Assembly: GCA_021648025.1 (NCBI GenBank) | Contig: JAKITO010000015.1 | Location: 1-64,000 of the forward strand | Reading direction: 5' to 3' | Origin: Paracoccaceae bacterium | GTDB taxonomy: Bacteria; Pseudomonadota; Alphaproteobacteria; Rhodobacterales; Rhodobacteraceae | DNA: 64,000 nucleotides | Shown here: piece by piece, positions 62,710-64,000 of the stretch | Numbering within the stretch: the first letter of the stretch is position 1 | Layout of the letters: each line of letters starts with the position of its first letter | Program-made: the position numbers and the translations under genes | Notes under the pieces: generated by a model | What the model was told of the DNA's origin: nothing | Seen by the model: the letters and a program-made list of their open reading frames with translations, nothing else | The model's database searches: none

Positions 62710-63366
62710 TCAGGAGTTTTGGGGAATAACCACAATTTCGACCCGGCGGTTTTTGGCCTTGCCTTCTTCCGTCAGGTTCGACGCCAGCGGTTGTTCTTCA
62801 CCGCGTCCCGAAATCTGCAACCGCTCAAGCGCCACGCCACCGCCGCTCAGGACTTGGGACACCGAACTGGCGCGTTGCTGCGAAAGTTTGGCGTTATAGG
62901 CCGCCTCGCCGTCGCTGTCGGTATGGCCGATGATCTGCACCGTTGAATTCGGGTAACGCTGTAGGTTCGAGGCCACTGTATTCAGATCAAACCGAAGTGC
63001 CGAGCGCACGGTCGAACTGTCGCTATCAAAGGTGATATCGTGCGGCAGGGACACAATCAGCCGGTCACCGGTGTTGACAATGGTGATTTCGTCGCTGGCC
63101 AGTTGTGCGCGCAACTCTTCCTCCTGGCGTTGCAATTGTTTGCCGACCACACCGCCGCCAAGCGCCCCCAACGCCCCACCGATCAACGCGCCTTTGGCCT
63201 TGTCATCCGAGACAAGCGCGCCAATCCCGGCACCCAGAATGCCGCCAAACAGGGCCCCCTGTTCGGTTTTGGCGGTATTATCCAGGCCAAGCTGCGAAGG
63301 ATCGTTACACGCGGAAAGCCCGATCAGCGCGCAAAGTGCTGCACTTGCCGTGAATTTCAGGGTCAT
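62710..63366 (-). CDS. OmpA family lipoprotein (YiaD-like)
   Basis: A 218-residue outer-membrane lipoprotein that binds peptidoglycan. The signal peptide MTLKFTASAALCALIGLSAC ends in a lipobox LSAC. A glycine-zipper region (GGILGAGIGALVSDD and GGALGALGGGVVGK, residues 40-75) follows, then the OmpA domain with QIIGHTDSDGEAAYNAKLSQ and AKNRRVEIVV. No strong ribosome-binding site was assigned. It may help stabilise the envelope. The stop is next to repeat copy F. Confidence 0.9.
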   Translation of the reverse strand: MTLKFTASAALCALIGLSACNDPSQLGLDNTAKTEQGALFGGILGAGIGALVSDDKAKGALIGGALGALGGGVVGKQLQRQEEELRAQLASDEITIVNTGDRLIVSLPHDITFDSDSSTVRSALRFDLNTVASNLQRYPNSTVQIIGHTDSDGEAAYNAKLSQQRASSVSQVLSGGGVALERLQISGRGEEQPLASNLTEEGKAKNRRVEIVVIPQNS

Positions 63367-63498
63367 GATATGTCTGCCTCATTTTTCTCGAAGCCCCGTT
63401 TGCCGGGAACTATTGCGCCCACCATAGCACAGTTTTCAGCAAAAAGCCCAACGAGAATTTTTGGTGAATGGTAAAATTCGGCTTCAGAACGTAAGGCC

Positions 63499-63672
63499 CT
63501 AGACGAAAATAAAATCATCCACATCAATTGCTGATCTATGCACCCCGTCCAGGATAATCTCTGTGCCGCCACTCAGGGGTATTTAGGTGTCGGCATCACC
63601 AACCGTATCGCGAATGGTCAAGTCGGCAAAACCCAGACCCCTGATGCGGATCATGTCTCCCGGCTTTGTTGC
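63499..63672 (-). pseudogene. C-terminal remnant of an RTX-type calcium-binding protein
   Basis: Reading the minus strand gives MIRIRGLGFADLTIRDT, then GDADT, an in-frame TAA stop, and then SGGTEIILDGV followed by DVDDFIFV and a TAG stop at 63499. This matches the C-terminal end of secreted RTX proteins (serralysin-type, ending in DDFIF). The internal stop and the lack of an open frame upstream show it is decayed. It is too short and broken for ordinary gene calling. Confidence 0.6.
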
Positions 63673-63894
63673 ATGACGATCTGGCTGGAACTGCTGGATG
63701 TTACCGAGACATTAAAAACGAAAAGCTGGTGAAGTTGAAGAACGCAGAGCCAAAGAAATTGGTGCCCGGCCCGGTGAAAACGACGTTACACGTTTGGAAG
63801 TCCTGATAAAGTGACTAAAATCAAGTCCCTGCTTGCTATTTTGAGATTGCCGCGAATAGCGTTAAACGCCACTGGCCTTGGGAACCAACGGGGT
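63673..63894. other. Spacer before the Ada-type gene
   Basis: About 220 bases between the RTX remnant and the methyltransferase end. A plus-strand open frame overlaps the RTX remnant but ends near 63732 and looks like its antisense shadow. No gene is recognised. Confidence 0.4.
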
Positions 63895-64000
63895 TCAGGA
63901 ATCAACGCGCGCTGATTCATAGGCCAATAGCGCCCGCTTTACCGGCAATCCCCAATGGTAGCCCCCCAAACCGCCAGATTTACGCAACGCCCGGTGGCAA
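63895..64000 (-). CDS. O6-methylguanine-DNA methyltransferase C terminus (Ada-like), partial
   Basis: The last 35 codons of a gene that starts beyond the right edge. The frame reads CHRALRKSGGLGGYHWGL then PVKRALLAYESARVDS and a TGA stop at 63895-63897. This is the alkyl-acceptor PCHR region and C terminus of the DNA repair methyltransferase that moves a methyl group from guanine O6 onto its own cysteine. The YHWGLPVKRALLAYE ending is typical of the C-terminal domain of bifunctional Ada regulators; Ogt is the alternative. The N-terminal part is not visible. Confidence 0.82.
   Translation of the reverse strand, partial: CHRALRKSGGLGGYHWGLPVKRALLAYESARVDS

Overview
The window is high-G+C chromosomal DNA that looks like the marine Roseobacter group of Rhodobacterales (Alphaproteobacteria). 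The main evidence is the tauR-xsc-pta cluster beside a SoeABC-type sulfite dehydrogenase, an inactive dihydroorotase homologue linked to pyrB, an invasion-locus-B family protein, plant-type GshA, and gene chains tightly packed with ATGA overlaps. I see no rRNA, tRNA, CRISPR array or prophage.

Layout. 0-5 kb: a MATE exporter, PPK2 and a secreted hydrolase reading away from a perfect FNR box, and a second hydrolase. 5.2-6 kb: a Phd/Doc toxin-antitoxin pair next to parE. 6-14.5 kb: parE, alkaline phosphatase, an L-fucose-dehydrogenase-like SDR with a creatininase-family partner, two small exported proteins, an S49 peptidase, a 59-residue zinc-ribbon membrane protein and a CaCA antiporter. 14.8-26.8 kb: uvrC, pgsA-moaD-moaE, a large OmpA protein, ubiA, rsmE-GNAT-membrane protein, gshA, and a desaturase with its GbsR-type regulator and a clear palindromic operator. 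26.8-33.7 kb: an RND pump with its adaptor, then udg-phosphoesterase-moaB. 33.8-39.7 kb: a tightly coupled chain pyrB, four small membrane proteins, a DUF4268 nuclease-like protein, an inactive dihydroorotase (PyrX type) and plsY. 39.7-44.2 kb: a scarred zone with two IS630 fragments on opposite strands, a decapitated WYL regulator and an ABC/thiolase fossil, interspersed with intact cspA, YCII, asparaginase and IalB genes. 44.2-55.6 kb: CoxG-like protein, EamA transporter, then the C2-sulfonate block tauR, xsc, pta (opposite strand) and soeA-lysE-soeB-soeC. 55.7-64 kb: dapA, lytic transglycosylase, EamA transporter, FAD oxidase, MaoC hydratase, VOC, FMN reductase, OmpA lipoprotein, an RTX fossil and the 3' end of an Ada-type methyltransferase.

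How the genes fit together. Xsc cleaves sulfoacetaldehyde to acetyl phosphate and sulfite, Pta makes acetyl-CoA, and SoeABC oxidises the sulfite at the membrane. SoeA needs molybdopterin, and moaD, moaE and moaB are all in the window. TauR is the likely sensor, but the taurine transporter and the aminotransferase that makes sulfoacetaldehyde are not here.

The most unusual signal is not a gene. A family of roughly 110-115 bp palindromic intergenic repeats (four full copies, two miniature copies) is scattered over the window. In all four full copies a neighbouring gene's stop codon lies in, or within one to three bases of, the repeat's terminal TAGAGCG-like motif.
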